DNA of 64,000 nt from Thalassia testudinum (Eukaryota > Streptophyta > Magnoliopsida > Alismatales > Hydrocharitaceae): the NCBI GenBank assembly GCA_037157565.1, contig JAZHRO010000003.1, positions 73,162,501 to 73,226,500 of the forward strand, read 5' to 3'. The notes beneath the pieces were generated by a model that worked only from the letters and a program-made list of their open reading frames with translations, made no database searches and had not been told where the DNA came from. Every line of letters begins with the position of its first letter. The first letter of the stretch is position 1. The translations under genes were made by a program, and so were the position numbers. Shown one piece after another: positions 43,896-56,308 of this stretch.

Positions 43896-45527
43896 TAATA
43901 AATTCCAGTTTATCATCATTCTTATGTAGTAAAACAAACGTAGCTCATAAGATTTTGCACCGCAAATGGGTTTTTTAAGTTGCATTTTGGTATAAATTAG
44001 GTTAAGCAAGCATTTAACCTTTTATTGTCTTTTTGATGTGTTTTTGTGAGTGTTAGGGATATACAGATTGACAAATCCCTAAAACCCCAGCACTCGAGAA
44101 GGCAATTGGTGAAGGAGAAGCCCAAACAAGCTAGAACTCAGCTTTATCAAGCTCACCATAGTTGTAATCTAGCTCACTTGAACTAGGGTTAGCTCATCCT
44201 AGCTCCATTCAGCTCATCTCAGCTGAATGGCAACTCAAGAGAGCTCATCTTAGCTCACCTTAGCTCAAGTCAGTTCAGATCCAGCTCAACTTAGCTGAGT
44301 CTAAATCATCTCAGCTACCATCAATTCACTGGGAGCTCTAGCTAGCTCAACTTAGTTGACTGGAGTTCACCTTATCTTAGGACTAGCTACAACTAGCTCC
44401 ACTCAACTCCTGTCAGCTGAAGATGACATCATCCTAGCATAGGAAGCTCAAGTCCAGCTCTCAGGGACTCAGCTTAGTTAAACTTAGTTGAGCTAAGCTA
44501 CCTTAGCTACCTCAACTAGCTTGGTCCTCCTCGGGAGCATCAGACCCAGCTCACCTCAGCTCCTTTCAGTAGAAGTCAGCTTGCTTTAGCTTGGCTTAGA
44601 AGCTACCAAAGAACTAGCAAGCTAAGCTTGCTAAAGTAGCTCCATACCACCCTCTTCAATAGCTACTAGCTCCCGTTCAACTACAAACTTCTTCCATCCA
44701 TCTCCTCCCCTCAAACCCTACCTCCAAATGCCTCCTCCTATACTATACTACAAGCTAAGGTAGCTTAGCTTACGTAAGCTCTATCTCCCTTGGCCATCTG
44801 CCACCCTAATACCCTACCTAACTAGCTCCACCAACTAAAACCTAACTAAGCCCACCTAAGCAAGCTCCACCCTACACCTTTTGGCGCCACCACCTAGCCA
44901 CCTTTTCACCCCATCACCACCACCAAAAGGCACCAATTTTGGTGCCGAAAACTACCCTAACAACCACCCCTTTTGGCGCTAAAATGCCCTCACATCATGG
45001 CCCTACACGTAACCCCTCCAAGCCACATCCACCATCCACATACCCCCTTCTAGAACCCTACCTTGGTGCCACCTAATCCCCCTTCTAGAAGGACATTTTG
45101 GCACCAACTTCATGGGACACAACCACCCATTAACTACCACCTATGTGACCCTTGGGTTGGCGCCAATCATCTTTAGCCTTGTAATTTATTAACTACCTTA
45201 GAATCCTATCCTAGCCATCCATTCCAAAAGCCACCTATACCACCCATCCTACTCTATAAAAAGGCTTTTAACAGCCACCATTTTTCCCATCCTCCATTTT
45301 AGTTTAGTCTACCATATACCCACCATAATTCAAGACCAAGGAAGAAGAAGAAGAGAAGAAGATTAAGATGGCATCCTACAAGCCCCCTTGGCACCTTATT
45401 CCCCTTCCCTCTTCATTCTTGTGCCATGAGAATGAGGACCATTCTTCAACTTTATGGATGGCTAGGCATAGGAGTAGAGGGGTGGTTAACTCCCACCCTT
45501 GGAGGAGCATCTAGGGTGGATGTCCAC
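43896..45527 (+). repeat. 5' LTR of Elem-C, first part (family III)
   Basis: Begins TAATAAATTCCAGTTTATCA, close to the solo LTR start at 28835, and aligns with it to about 30250. It contains the AGCT-rich block at 44140-44780 and TATAAAAA at 45255-45262. Elem-B interrupts at 45528. Confidence 0.85.
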
Positions 45528-45717
45528 TGATTAACGTGTTTTGCATGGTAGAAATCGGGGTTTGGAGGAACCCATTGTCGTAGTCATAAAACTTTTTATC
45601 AAATACAATTTTATCGAAACTCCAAGGGAGTCCTGGGTTGAACATAGGGAGGCAACAATTACTTTGTTTGAAAACTATGCTTCGTTTTATTTCTTTTTTT
45701 TCTTTTGAAACAAATGA

Positions 45718-45746
45718 GGAATGCTATCGTGAGACGATAGCAATCC
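45718..45746 (-). other. 3' terminal stem-loop of LINE-2
   Basis: On the minus strand GGATTGCTATCG, loop TCTCA, CGATAGCATTCC: 11 of 12 positions pair. The best-preserved copy of this hairpin. Confidence 0.75.
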
Positions 45747-45954
45747 TAAGGGTAGTATATTTCTTATCAAACAAAACATTTCAAAAAAGATCCCCAGATC
45801 TGTATGAGGGTCAACATTCATTTACAATGTTCTCACATCTAATCGGTCTCTATTGAAGAAATTTATCATTACCCGCCCTCTACACACCCCAAAAAATGGC
45901 AGCCATACTCCCATATGGCCGTCCAGGAGCAATGAACCTCTACCAAAGGGAATC

Positions 45955-47043
45955 CTAGGTGGGAAGAGGTTCTAAGCAAATCATCTTCCAAATCTTGTCG
46001 GTGACCAAGTAGGAGGAGAATATATGTGACGTACTGTCAGTATGTAACCCACAGATATGGCAAGCATTCAAAGTAGTCCCCATTCTTCTGTGTCTATGAT
46101 CACTAGTGATCAGGCCTTCCCGTTTCCAAAGCCACAAGAATATTTGAACCTTCAAGGGGATTTTCAATAACCATATTTTCCTGTCAATTGGATCACTCTC
46201 CTCCTCAATGTTTGACCTGATGACCTTCTCATAAGCCTACTACACTAAAAATACACCATTCTAGGCATATGTATCAGCCACATTCACCCTAAGACAAACC
46301 TGCTATAGAGTAGCCATCATGTTCTACCTATCCTCCCATAATCAAGTGCTTGATCTACCATGTTCTTGCACTTCCAGCCGCCAATAGCCCTCTGCAGCAG
46401 ACCACAGGCTGCTGACTTTAGCCTCCTTATCTGCAGCAGCAGCATAAGCCCTTGGATATGCCTCTTTTAGAACCCCCAGACCAGACCACTTCCCTTTCCA
46501 CAGACTAAAGTCCTTGGCATCTCCAAGCCTACATTGCAACAGGTGCCAATAATTGCTGATTGCACTGATAACTGACCACCAAATTGTAGAAGGTTTTACC
46601 GGTTGTAGCCTCTGCAGAGCGCTATTTTATCCAGCAAAATTGTCCCTGATCAAATCTGGCACCAAATCCTCCTTGTAGTCTAGAAGCTTGATGGCCCATT
46701 TAATTAGTAAGGCCTCATTGAACTCCTTGAGCACCTTAATCCCCATAAAACCTTTCTCCTTTGTCTTGCAGATCTTATTCCATCTGATGAGTTGCATAAA
46801 GCCACCCTTATGGCCAGCTCCTTTCCAAAATAATCTTTTCCTCATAATATCCAATCGTTTCCAAATAGACTTCTGGGCCTTGAAAATGCTAAAGTAAAAG
46901 GCAAGGATGGATGTTATGACCGAGTTAAGAAAGATTATTCTCCCACCCTTAGACAAAAACTTAACACTCCATACTTTTAGCTTACCAGAGACCTTGTCAA
47001 ACAAGATATTCCAATCAGATTTCTTTAGCTTTGTAGCCCTCAA
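45955..47043 (-). pseudogene. LINE-2 ORF2 C-terminal region
   Basis: Minus-strand frames: 47043-46627 (GKLKVWSVKFLSKGGRIIFLNSV, KRLFWKGAGHKGGFMQLIRW, GIKVLKEFNEALLIKWAIKLL) and 46167-45955 (PLKVQIFLWLWKREGLITSD, NACHICGLHTDSTSHIFSS), the latter the zf-RVT-like CxxC..H motif. Stops and shifts in between. Confidence 0.88.
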
Positions 47044-47916
47044 TGCCAGTCCTGGTACCTCAATGGAAGTTTAGCTCGAGGTGATCCCAATGTATTCTCT
47101 AAATCCATCTGCTCCTGTTCATTCATGCCGAAACATATCAAGATAGACTTTTCCTTGTTCAATTTTAGGCCTGAAATATCCCCAAAGATCTTTACCAATA
47201 ACCAAAGAGCATGTGCAGCAGGCTTGGTCCCTTCCAAAAGGAATACCATGTCATCTGCATATTGCAAAATGGGGGCTAGATTTCTCCTGTTGGATAGTGA
47301 ATACCCTCTGATTAGACCCACCTCTACCAATCTACATGCATACCTTGCAAGGCCATCCACCGCAAGGCTAAAGACCAGAGGGGCTGAAGGACATCCTTGT
47401 CTAACCCCACACCGAGGTTGAATCCAAACTCCAGAAGGCTTCCCTTTGATGAGTGGAGAAAAGGAGGCAGTTGTGATACAATGTTTCATCCATTGGTTCC
47501 ATAAAGGAGGAAAACCTCTCCTTTTAAAAACCTCCCAGAGATACGGCTAAGAGATTGAATCATACGTCTTCTGAAAATCAACTTCCACATGAATGCCTTG
47601 CACTTCCTTCTGTGCCATCCACTCAGCATTTCCTGAGCCAAATGAAGGATTCTAGGAGTGAACTACCAGGCAGATATGCAGATTGCACTGGATGGATCAA
47701 ACTCTGCAGAATAGTTCTCAGTCGGTTAGCTAAACTCTTGCGGATGACATGGTAGATGGAATTTGAAAGGGAGATCGGCCTAAGGTCTGAGAACTTCTCT
47801 GCTCCCATTGACTTAGGAAGTAAAAAGGGATATGACTTGTTGATCTTTTCAAAACCAGCATTTCCGTTCTCAAACTCTCTAATGACATCCATCACTTCCT
47901 TGCCCACACATTCCAT
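47040..47916 (-). pseudogene. LINE-2 reverse transcriptase
   Basis: Minus-strand motifs: YPFLLPKSMGAEKFSDLRPISLS, SAYLPGSSLLESF, then after a frame break GVWIQPRCGVRQGCPSAPLVF and PILQYADDMVFLLEG (YADD near 47254). The two open pieces are 98 codons (47916-47623) and 150 codons (47489-47040). The piece between, which should hold the first catalytic Asp (VEVDFQKTYDS-like), has stops. Confidence 0.92.
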
Positions 47917-48032
47917 ATCTCTCTATAGAAGAAGACTTATATCCCATCAGGGCCTGAGGAACCTTCCATATTGAGCTCTTTAATTGCCTGTAGGGTCTCA
48001 TGTTCAGTGATGTTTGTTGTCAGCTGAGAGGC

Positions 48033-48436
48033 CTATCCACTTGTCAAACTAGGAGCATCACTTCCTACCATTCTCCATTTCCCCCTCTTAGCTGCCCGAG
48101 AAGCATCTCTATAGTATTTGATGGCTTCTGATCTTATCTCCTGAATAGAGGAGATCGAGTGTCCATCTCTAAAAATAGAAGATATAAAATTAGCACACCT
48201 CTGAGAGCTAGCCGCAAGATAGAAGAATTTCGTGTTGGCATCTCCCTCCTTAAGCCATAATTGCCTTGATCTCTCCCTCCAATCAATTTCTTGCTTGAGA
48301 TATTCATCCAGTATCACGCCCTGCCACACCTTCCTATCTGCCAGTTCTTCCTCTGATAAAGGGCTAGCGGCTTTCTCAAAATCCAGCTCCTGAATGTTAC
48401 TAAGAGCCTCCATCCTACTTTGCTGCCTTATCATGT
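48033..48436 (-). pseudogene. LINE-2 ORF2 linker
   Basis: Minus-strand open stretch: ASPLSEEELADRKVWQGVILDEY, WRERSRQLWLKEGDANTKFFY and IRSEAIKYYRDASRAAKRG, the segment between endonuclease and RT in plant LINEs. Codons beyond about 48436 belong to the Elem-B LTR. Confidence 0.85.
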
Positions 48437-49895
48437 TAACTGTTTTGGTATATTTATATAAAAGATGCAAAAAAGATGGATCACAATATAGATGGAATCA
48501 AATATGATATATCGCACAAATGTCTATTACAATAATCTATGAAAGCATAAAAGAGAGAGAGGTGAGAAGGAATCTCTCGAATCGGTTGTCCGGTGAGACG
48601 ACAATGGCTTGTGGAAGCTTGGATGGAGGAGTTGAGGAGCGGGACGATGGAGGTGAGATGTAAAGAGGATGCTGGGTAGAGGAATGCTTCGTCGAGGCTA
48701 TGGAATGGAAGTGAGGAGGAGAAGGTGATCTGCTACTGGAATGGAGGTGGGAGGATGGCTCAAAGTAACCTATGAAGGTGATGGGATGAGGGATGAATAT
48801 TTGGTGGGATAAAGGAATGCTACATTAATAGGAGACCTTTGGAGCATGAGAGTAAGCTCTAATGGAGCTTTGGTAGGCTACTAGAGCTTAAGAGTAGGTG
48901 GAAGTAGAGTAGGTAGAGATTAAGAGGAATGGGGGGTGTAGGAGTGTTTATATAGTGGAGGGAAGATGAAGAAATTCGTGTAGAGGCCTGTAGTGACAAT
49001 TGGAAGCGTCACTAAAGACCCCATGCAGCTATCTCTGAGGATCTCACCCCCACCCGCTCACGCCCACAGCTAGCCTTGCACCTACAAGCAATTAGTGACA
49101 GCTGTAAGCATCACTAAACGACCACTCAGGCTATCGCTAAAGGTCCATGCCAACTCACTCCCAGTGCTGTTGTGCTTGCATATCCATCACGAGATGTGTC
49201 GCGTGCATGCTCACTGGCGTTGCGCTGCTGTGCAGGTGCACGAGCTGGTGCACACGTGTCTCCGCGTGTGTGCTGGTCGATGCATTCACGCTACCATAAT
49301 TGAGCAATTGGGGGGCTTGGTGGGTTTTGAACCTGCGCCCCTCACCGTTGCGCCAAGGCGATGGATAGTCGAGTGGAGGGTGATGTGGTCTCTGCTGATC
49401 ATGCGATCGTGGCCATTGGATTCTCATCCATTGGTAACGATATAATCTTGAGCTCTTCTCTTGTGAAGATAAGGTGATGTAGAGTGCCCCTCAACCATTG
49501 GATTGAGATCCAGCACCTGAAATCTCTCCATGCATGAGGCTGGGGCAGCTGTGGTTCATGTCGGGCATTCTGGATGGCCCCACATGGTGCCATCTGGACC
49601 GTCCGTCTTCTTATTGCAGAGGGTGATATGGAGCTCTGATTGGGGTGATTTTCGCGTTGATGGATTGTGATCGTCGCTCCGGATTCATCCGTGTGGTCAG
49701 ATTCTCCATCTGAAGCCCGTAAAGATGTCACAGTACCTCCTGGACAAATAAAAGGAAGAATTAATGTACGTAATACACAACTACCCTAAATGCCATGCAT
49801 TAGATGTTATGCAGTATTTATAACATGATATGCAATACTAAGCCTAGGAACTATCATAAATAAGCTTTTCATCATAAATTCAGGTGTGTTTATCA

Positions 49896-49928
49896 TAACC
49901 CCATGCTTACCTTTTGCTAGTTCCTAAC
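49896..49928 (-). promoter_or_regulatory. Polypurine tract and CTAG hairpin of Elem-B
   Basis: On the minus strand GTTAGGAACTAGC then AAAAGGTAAGCATGGGGTTA, directly followed by TGATAAACACACC of the 3' LTR. Confidence 0.8.
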
Positions 49929-51060
49929 AAACCTAGATGCTATGTTTAAAAGTAGAATCAAGATTTGCTTACTTAGGAAAAATTTGTCAATTGCTTTAGA
50001 AAATCTCAACAGTAAGGCCTAATTACAAAAACTCAACAGTCCCCAGGTGTCTACCAAGATGCAGACCGCCCAAGCCCTCAGCTTATTTGAAAAGAGAAGA
50101 TACATAGACTTTTTGCTTTTCTAAGTTTTTTGTACTTTTGGAGTTTGAGAGTTGCAGGAGAACTTTTTATGGCTACCTGACCTACCCAAGACTCGAAAAG
50201 GACTCTAAGTGCTAAACATCTAGTGAAAAGACTGAAAGACTCACTAGGCAGCCATTAAAACTCACTTCGGGTTTCTATGACTCTAGGTGACCTTGCCTAG
50301 TGATTTATCTTTTCAAATGGTAGCTTCCTCCTTACTTTTATTTATGGGGTCAACAAAAGGGCGAACCCAGTTTATATCTCCCTGGTTTATTCTACTTCCC
50401 CGCTTCTTCCCTAAATGTTTTGGGAAATATTGTGCATTTTTATGAGTTGGGCTCTGGACAACCGGCCAAGGGGCTGTTACCCACGACAACTTGCTTGCCA
50501 TACTCGTGTGGTGAAGTGTGATTTACTTTTTCTTTTTCTATTTTTTTTTTTGCTTAAGTAGGTGGATTCCCTGATCTATGATTTACCTAAAGACAGTATG
50601 AAGAAACTAGTCTTATGGCTGGGCTTTGGATAACCTACCAAAGCACTGTTACCCACGACAACTTGCCAGCTAAACCACCCTAGATAGTTCATTAGCTACC
50701 CAACTTTTGTAAAAATCACTGGAAAGTGAGTCAGTGTGAATAGTGTGTAGTAGCTTAGGCTTAAAGTTCCCTCAAATCAGAGGGCGGGTTGATAAGTGGT
50801 ATACTTATCACCGTAATTTATTGACCAAATTAAAATAGAATTACTTGGCAAGGACTCAAGACTAAGTCCACATTCGCGTGGACACCCGGGCTAATTAAGT
50901 TCGAAGACCTGAAGACTCTAAGTATTCAGGTCCCAAAGTATCAATTCCTAAGTTTGCAACTCCTAATGCCTAAGTTTTCTTCTCCTAATTCTTTTTCTTT
51001 TAAGATGGAAAGTAGGAAATTACTGTTACGGCTGACAAAATGGATTCTTAAGAAATATCC
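49929..51060 (-). other. Elem-B 3' non-coding region with a paired ~56-bp repeat
   Basis: Homologous to 7168-8375 of Elem-A, including the pair of ~56-bp units at 50445-50500 and 50617-50672. No coding frame. Confidence 0.7.
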
Positions 51061-51092
51061 ACCCTCCTATGCTTAGCTAATGCGATGTCCTC
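51061..51092 (-). promoter_or_regulatory. Internal purine-rich motif of Elem-B
   Basis: On the minus strand GAGGACATCGCATTAGC then TAAGCATAGGAGGGT. Confidence 0.55.
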
Positions 51093-51365
51093 ATTATTAA
51101 AAATGAAAGCAAGTAGATGAGTAGAAGTGGAAGAATAGCACCTGGTTTCCACGAGATTCTAGTCAGCTCGGAACAGTCTTTACATGTGTTGAGTTTAGTG
51201 CCTTCAGCTAGGCGAGATCCTTAATAAAAAGTAACTAACATTGATGCTGCAATAACACAGTTTCTGGCCCCCAAGATATGGGTCCCGTAGAGTAAAAATG
51301 GGCTTGCCAAAGAGGTGATCAGTGAAAGTGGCAAGCTGGTGGTGCAGGGCGAGCCCAAATGCTAT

Positions 51366-52430
51366 CTAATAGAATTTTTGTTGATTCATTATAGAGGAGG
51401 TGTGGGTAAATATAGAAATTGTGAAATGGTTGTGAGAACAAGGATGGTGAGGGTTTTGTGACATGTTGGGGGTTTGTGGGTACTCTAACATTTCAAGAGT
51501 TTCTCCCCTAAGATCAATTTCCTCATCACAATCAGGGTGCTTAATCCAACCATCTTGATCCTCATGATTCCCACCCAAAAGTTGAACCTCAAACTCTAAA
51601 AATTCAAGATGAGGACATTGGTCGGTTGTAACTTGATCATGTGAATCATCCAAAAGATTTTCGATTTCATGAATATCTTCTTCATCTTGTATTACTACGG
51701 TTGGTTGCAAGTTTTGGTTGTCCTCAATTATACTAGCAACTGTGTGATTTTCTTCTTGAGTTTAGGTTGAGTTGGCCCTTAAAAGGTTGTCTAAGGTATG
51801 TACGGCCATTACATCCTTTATTCTGCCAAGCTCCTCCATCAAACCACACTTAATTTTATCCTTCTTTGAGACCTCAAAAATATTAAATCGATTTGTTTTA
51901 TTCCCAGAGGCCATTTCTATATTTCTCGATTCACAATCAATACTTACCTTGGCAGTAGACAAGAAGGGTCTTCCCAAAATAATCGGGGTGTGGCTAAGCT
52001 GTTTTGGTGCTTCCATGTCCAGGACCATGAAATCAGCAAGGTAATGCAAATCATTAACCATGACAAAAACATCCTCGAAAGTACCCCTTGGTTTTGTAAT
52101 AGATCTATTGCCTAACTACAAGGTTATGTCAGTGTGTTTCAGGTAGCCTAGAACCAATTCCATGTGCAGTGAGGTGGGTATCACATTAATGGAAGCACCC
52201 AAGTCAAGAAGGGCCCGGTTAGAAGTGATGTTTCCTTTCGTGTAGGAAATCAGTGGAGCTCCCGAGATTTGCTTCATAGGAGGTAGATTGTTTAAGATTA
52301 GTGTGCTTGTGTTATTAGACAAGACTACTCTCCTAATGTTTTTAGATTTTGCTCTACGTTTTACTTTATATGAATTCAGTAAACCTATGGCATAGGAGGG
52401 GATTGATCCGATAACCGCAAGGAGTAAAAT
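51366..52430 (-). pseudogene. Protease and acidic tail of Elem-B
   Basis: Minus strand. LLDLGASINVIPTSLHMEL (active site DLGAS, near 52212-52150), then after a stop VNDLHYLADFMVLDMEAPKQL and TPIILGRPFLSTAKVSID (52061-51762), the normal end of an Athila/Tat protease. A 115-codon acidic piece follows (51710-51366: VVIQDEEDIHEIENLLDDSHD) and then the coding text ends, with no RT. It should cut Gag in a relative; whether it is active cannot be told. Confidence 0.85.
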
Positions 52431-54388
52431 GATTGTCAATTTGAAAGCCTGAAGTAAGGACATCCTTTCCTCCAATTTCTCCTCTAACTTTTTCTGTTGG
52501 CCCATACAGCAACAACAAACTCCAAAATCAGACTTTGATGATTTGTTGATCACATTCTTAGTTGGGAGTCTGAAATTTTTACTACGGGGCCTAATAGTGT
52601 TGACATGGGGTTGGGTAGGTCCCATGTGTCTACTACCACTCCTCAAGGTGATGGTGTTTGCCATGGAAAAATGCTGTTGGTTAGTGCCTTGGGGAGGGCT
52701 GGGCAAAATAGGAAGCTCCCGGTTGATTATGGTAGGAAATTGGTTTGCTGTGGGAGGGTTGGGGTCGCCTGATATATACAATGAGCTTAAGCATATGACT
52801 CCCCATTATTACCAAACCCTTAAGGCCTAGTGCCTTGGTTCTGTACATTCCTTAGGTTTGGTACAGGTTGTGATGCTAGAGATCCGAGTTGTTGGTTGTT
52901 TGCACCAACTCCAGATTGCAAGCCATCCAGCGAAGTTTTCATTTGTTGCATGAGTTGGAGCATTAAACCTTGCATTTCTACCATCTTCAGGTCTAAATCA
53001 GCCAACCTAGCAAGTTGTTGAGCATTCCACATGGAGTAATTAACTTGATTTGGAGGAAAGTGAGTATGTACATGACCTTGACCCATTGGTTTTTGAGATA
53101 CATAGTTGTTGGGTCGATATTGGGTTTGCTACCCCAGATCTTTCGAAGAGAAGTTAGGGTGATTTTTCCAACCAGGATTGTAGGAATTGGAGTAAGGGTT
53201 GGACCTAACATTCTCCCACATAGCATGAACATCCTTATAAGATGACGGTGAAGAAGGATCAGAAAAACTGGGATCAAAGGCCCCAGTTTGGAACACATAA
53301 AGATTCGAGAAGAGCTGGCCTGAAGGTTGAGCCAGCTCTAGCTGGTTCACAAACTTCCGTCCCTTAAGAGCTTACGAAGAATGGAATCCCAATCCCTGGG
53401 ATTGAGTGGATCTAAAAAAATTAGATTTTCCAGACATCCACTCTTCCATTCGTTTAGCAACCTGATCCATCTTATCTAATTTATTGTAGATCAATTTCAC
53501 ATCAAATGTACGAGAATCTTGGACCTCATTGGTATTTGATCTAGTTTGTTGGGATCGGTTGAAGGTTTCCTTGGAGTAGTGGTTTAAAGAGCTTTCACTC
53601 ATTTCCTCAAACAAATCATACGTGCTATCTGCATCTTTGTTTAGGAAATTGCCTCCGCAAGAAGCGTCCACATGATTATAGAGTTGATCATTCAACCTGT
53701 GATAAAAAATATGCACAAGTTGTCATTTAGGCACCCCGTGGAGTGGACACTTCTGCAACAGATCCTGGAATCTCTCCCAAGCCCCATGAAACGATTCCCC
53801 CCGCCACTGGACAAAAGTGGTAATTGCCCATCGCAACTCATTGGTTCACCCAATTGCAAAGAATTTCTTCAGGAAGGTCTATTTCAAAGCTGTCTAGGTA
53901 GAATTTGGTCTTCCAATGGTACGATGCCAATGTGCGGCCTTATCCTTGAGTGAATGGGAAAAAATCCTCATGAGCATCTATTCTTCATCCACATTCCGCG
54001 ATTTGATGGTCTGAACCAGACTGTTCAGGTCCTTCAAATGTTGGAATGGGTCCTCACAGCCAAGCCGGTGAAAGTGTGTAATTAGACTCAAAACCTTGGG
54101 CTTGATCTCAACATCACTGGTGGGGATCACAATGTTGGGACGATCAATAATTATAAGGATCATAAAAATCCTTCAAGGGCTGAGCACCCTGACAATTCAT
54201 TCATTGGAACCATTGCTCAATCTACTGCAATTCGTCCAACTGCCTCTGAATCAACTCTTGCTGGTTCGGGGCAGGGGAGGTGGTTATCGATCAGCCATGG
54301 GATCTACTTGGCTATAACTCAACCTCTGCCTCCGAGAATGGTCAATAGGTCCTTCCAAACGAGGATTCAATGACCTCCTTCCAAGCAT
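52431..54388 (-). pseudogene. gag of Elem-B
   Basis: Minus strand, ATG at 54388, chosen for MLGRRSLNPRLEGPIDHSR. Then HFHRLGCEDPFQHLKDLNSL (gag core), HSLKDKAAHW, SFHGAWERFQDLLQKCPLHG, VDASCGGNFLNKDADSTYDLFEEMS, NPYSNSYNPGWKNHPNF and MANTITLRSGSR. So all parts of an Athila/Tat gag are present in order, broken by stops near 54285, 53977 and 53370 and by frameshifts. The segment at about 52560-52440 (KKLEEKLEERMSLLQAFK) is helical. Confidence 0.88.
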
Positions 54389-54428
54389 ACGTTGGAAGGA
54401 AGTCTGAAGGATGGGGAAGAGAAGGGAC

Positions 54429-55596
54429 CTTGCAGCAAAAAAAAAAAAAAGCTTGTCCTTTGGTTGGGTAGCCTAAAAGTCTATAGACTCTTAGAATCTA
54501 TCTTAAGATTATAGACAATTTACTCTACTTGTATCTACTCAATCCAACCAGTTAGAAGGAGGGAATGGGGAGAAGGTTCTTCCTTTGGGTTGCGCCTCCG
54601 GTTCCTAGTGTACCCCCTAGCCGCGGTCGTTTGACACTACTCCCCTAGCTAGACATCAGATTGACTAGTATAAGCAAGTTAATTGTGAACAATCTCAATT
54701 TGGGCCCTACAGAGTGAATTAGTCCTTATGGCCAATGTCTAATCAATTTTAGTTAGGCTTGGGATATTTAGTGCTTTCGGAATGTGCTGGGCCCTTAATG
54801 GGTTGTGCCCTTAATGATTTCTTTGAGAATGTGTGTATGTGCAGAACAAAATGTTTTCAAGCAAGATTATTGAGGATGAGGTGAATTTTAGGGTTCGAAT
54901 CTTTCTTAGTAGCTTTTAGGATTCAAATATTAGGTATATTCAACCAATTTTATATGAGGCAAACAAAGTTTGAAATTACTAATTCAAGTATTTTCCTTTA
55001 CAAATCAAGAAAAATATGGGGTGCTTGGCTTGACCTAATTACTGAATCCTATGGGGCAGCTTCAAAATGAATCAGATTTAAATTGGGTGGTGTGGTCCAA
55101 ACAATTCAATCAAGTGACCCAGATGCACCACCAACTACGCATGCAGAGATGATTAACTTAGGCTGATTTCTACTCCTCTTTGTGATGATTTGTGTGCACT
55201 GGTTCTACAGGTCAGAATCCTAGTTGAGTAAATAAAAAATCAAGTTAGGTACGTGCCTCAAATGTGGGTGTATAAAGTGTGTGTATCTATTTGCTTTTTT
55301 CTTTTTTATGCGAAGGTGAGATGAGTGGAGGTGACAAACAAGACAATCAATTTCTATCCTAGGGTTTATGCAAACACCAAAGTAGATTAGGTCTTGGTTA
55401 TAAATGTGCCGAAATGAAACTAGTGGGGGGGATGTGGGGGACACTTATAGATTACTCTACCCACAGTTTACTTTGGTCTACCACACTTGGATCTCCATGC
55501 TAGGGTACCTGCAAGACAGTACATTAGAGATAAGTGGGGTTAATAATATGTAAATTCAAAGAAGCGTAGAAAATAAGAAAGCAAATTCTGTTGCCT
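54429..55596 (-). other. Elem-B untranslated leader with splice-like ends
   Basis: Similar to the Elem-A leader. On the minus strand CTTGCAG/GTACC at about 55509 resembles a donor; a long T-run followed by GCTGCAAG/GT at about 54428, 40 nt before the gag ATG, resembles an acceptor. No coding frame. Confidence 0.5.
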
Positions 55597-55613
55597 CCCC
55601 AGCAACGGAGTCG
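55597..55613 (-). promoter_or_regulatory. Primer-binding site of Elem-B (decayed)
   Basis: Minus-strand CGACTCCGTTGCTGGGG, 3 nt from the LTR, matches the tRNA-Asp type at 13 of 17 bases. Confidence 0.75.
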
Positions 55614-56300
55614 AAATGATTAATGTGTTTCGCATGGTAGAAATTGGTGTTTGAAGAAATATGTTGTTCTAGTCGCAAAACTTGTTATCAAATACAATTT
55701 TAGCAAAACTCCAAGGGAGTCCCAGGTTGAACACATGGAGGCAATGTTTACTTTGTTTGAAAACCGTGCTTCTTTTTATTTCTTTTTAGTGTTTTGTTAT
55801 ATATATATTATAAACGACGAAAACAACATGGATCACAATATAAATGGAATCAAATATGATATATTGCACAAATGTCTAATATAATAATATATGAAAGCAT
55901 AAAAGAGAGAGAGGTGAGAAGGAATCTCTCGAATTGGCTGTCCGACGAGACAATGACACTTGACGGAAGCTTCGTGAAGGAGTTAAGGATTGGGACGACA
56001 AAGATGAGATGTAGAAGCACGTCGGATAGAGGAATGCTTCACCGAGGCTCTGGAATGGAGGTGAGGAGGTGGAGGCGATTTAGTTCTGAAATGGAGGTAG
56101 GATGAGGACGGCTCCAAGGGAACCTATGAAGGTGATGGGATGAGGGAAGAATGTTTGGTGGGATAAGGGAATGCTACACTACTAGGAGGCCTTTGGAGCT
56201 TGAGAGTAAGCTCTAATGGAGCTTTGGAAGGCTATTAGAGGTTAGGAGTAGGTGGGAGTAGAGTAGGTAGACATCAAGAGGAATGGGGGGTGTAGGGGTG

Positions 56301-56308
56301 TTTATATA
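56301..56308 (-). promoter_or_regulatory. TATA box of Elem-B 5' LTR
   Basis: Minus-strand TATATAAA; the left LTR has the same at about 48947. Confidence 0.5.

Larger units (their letters stand above)
45694..48436 (-). mobile_element. LINE-2: 5'-truncated L1-clade LINE
   Basis: Minus-strand LINE whose 3' end is marked by a T-run (45694-45701) on the plus strand. It keeps ORF2 from the linker through RT to the zinc-binding region and 3' UTR, but has no endonuclease, so the 5' end is truncated near 48436 as is usual for LINEs. It is in the same family as LINE-1 and LINE-3. The right boundary is approximate. Confidence 0.87.
45528..49895 (-). repeat. 3' LTR of Elem-B (family II), split by LINE-2
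   Basis: Plus-strand ends TGATTAACGTG and GTGTGTTTATCA. LTR sequence is 45528-45693 and about 48437-49895 (together ~1.6 kb) and aligns with 55617-57240. Confidence 0.85.

Noticed and set aside
43208..43978. A host gene because of a 256-codon open frame
   Set aside because: It follows the protease of Elem-D in the same direction, and its last 28 codons are Elem-C LTR sequence.
50440..50680. A CRISPR-like or tandem array
   Set aside because: Only two diverged units exist and the sequence is plant retrotransposon DNA.
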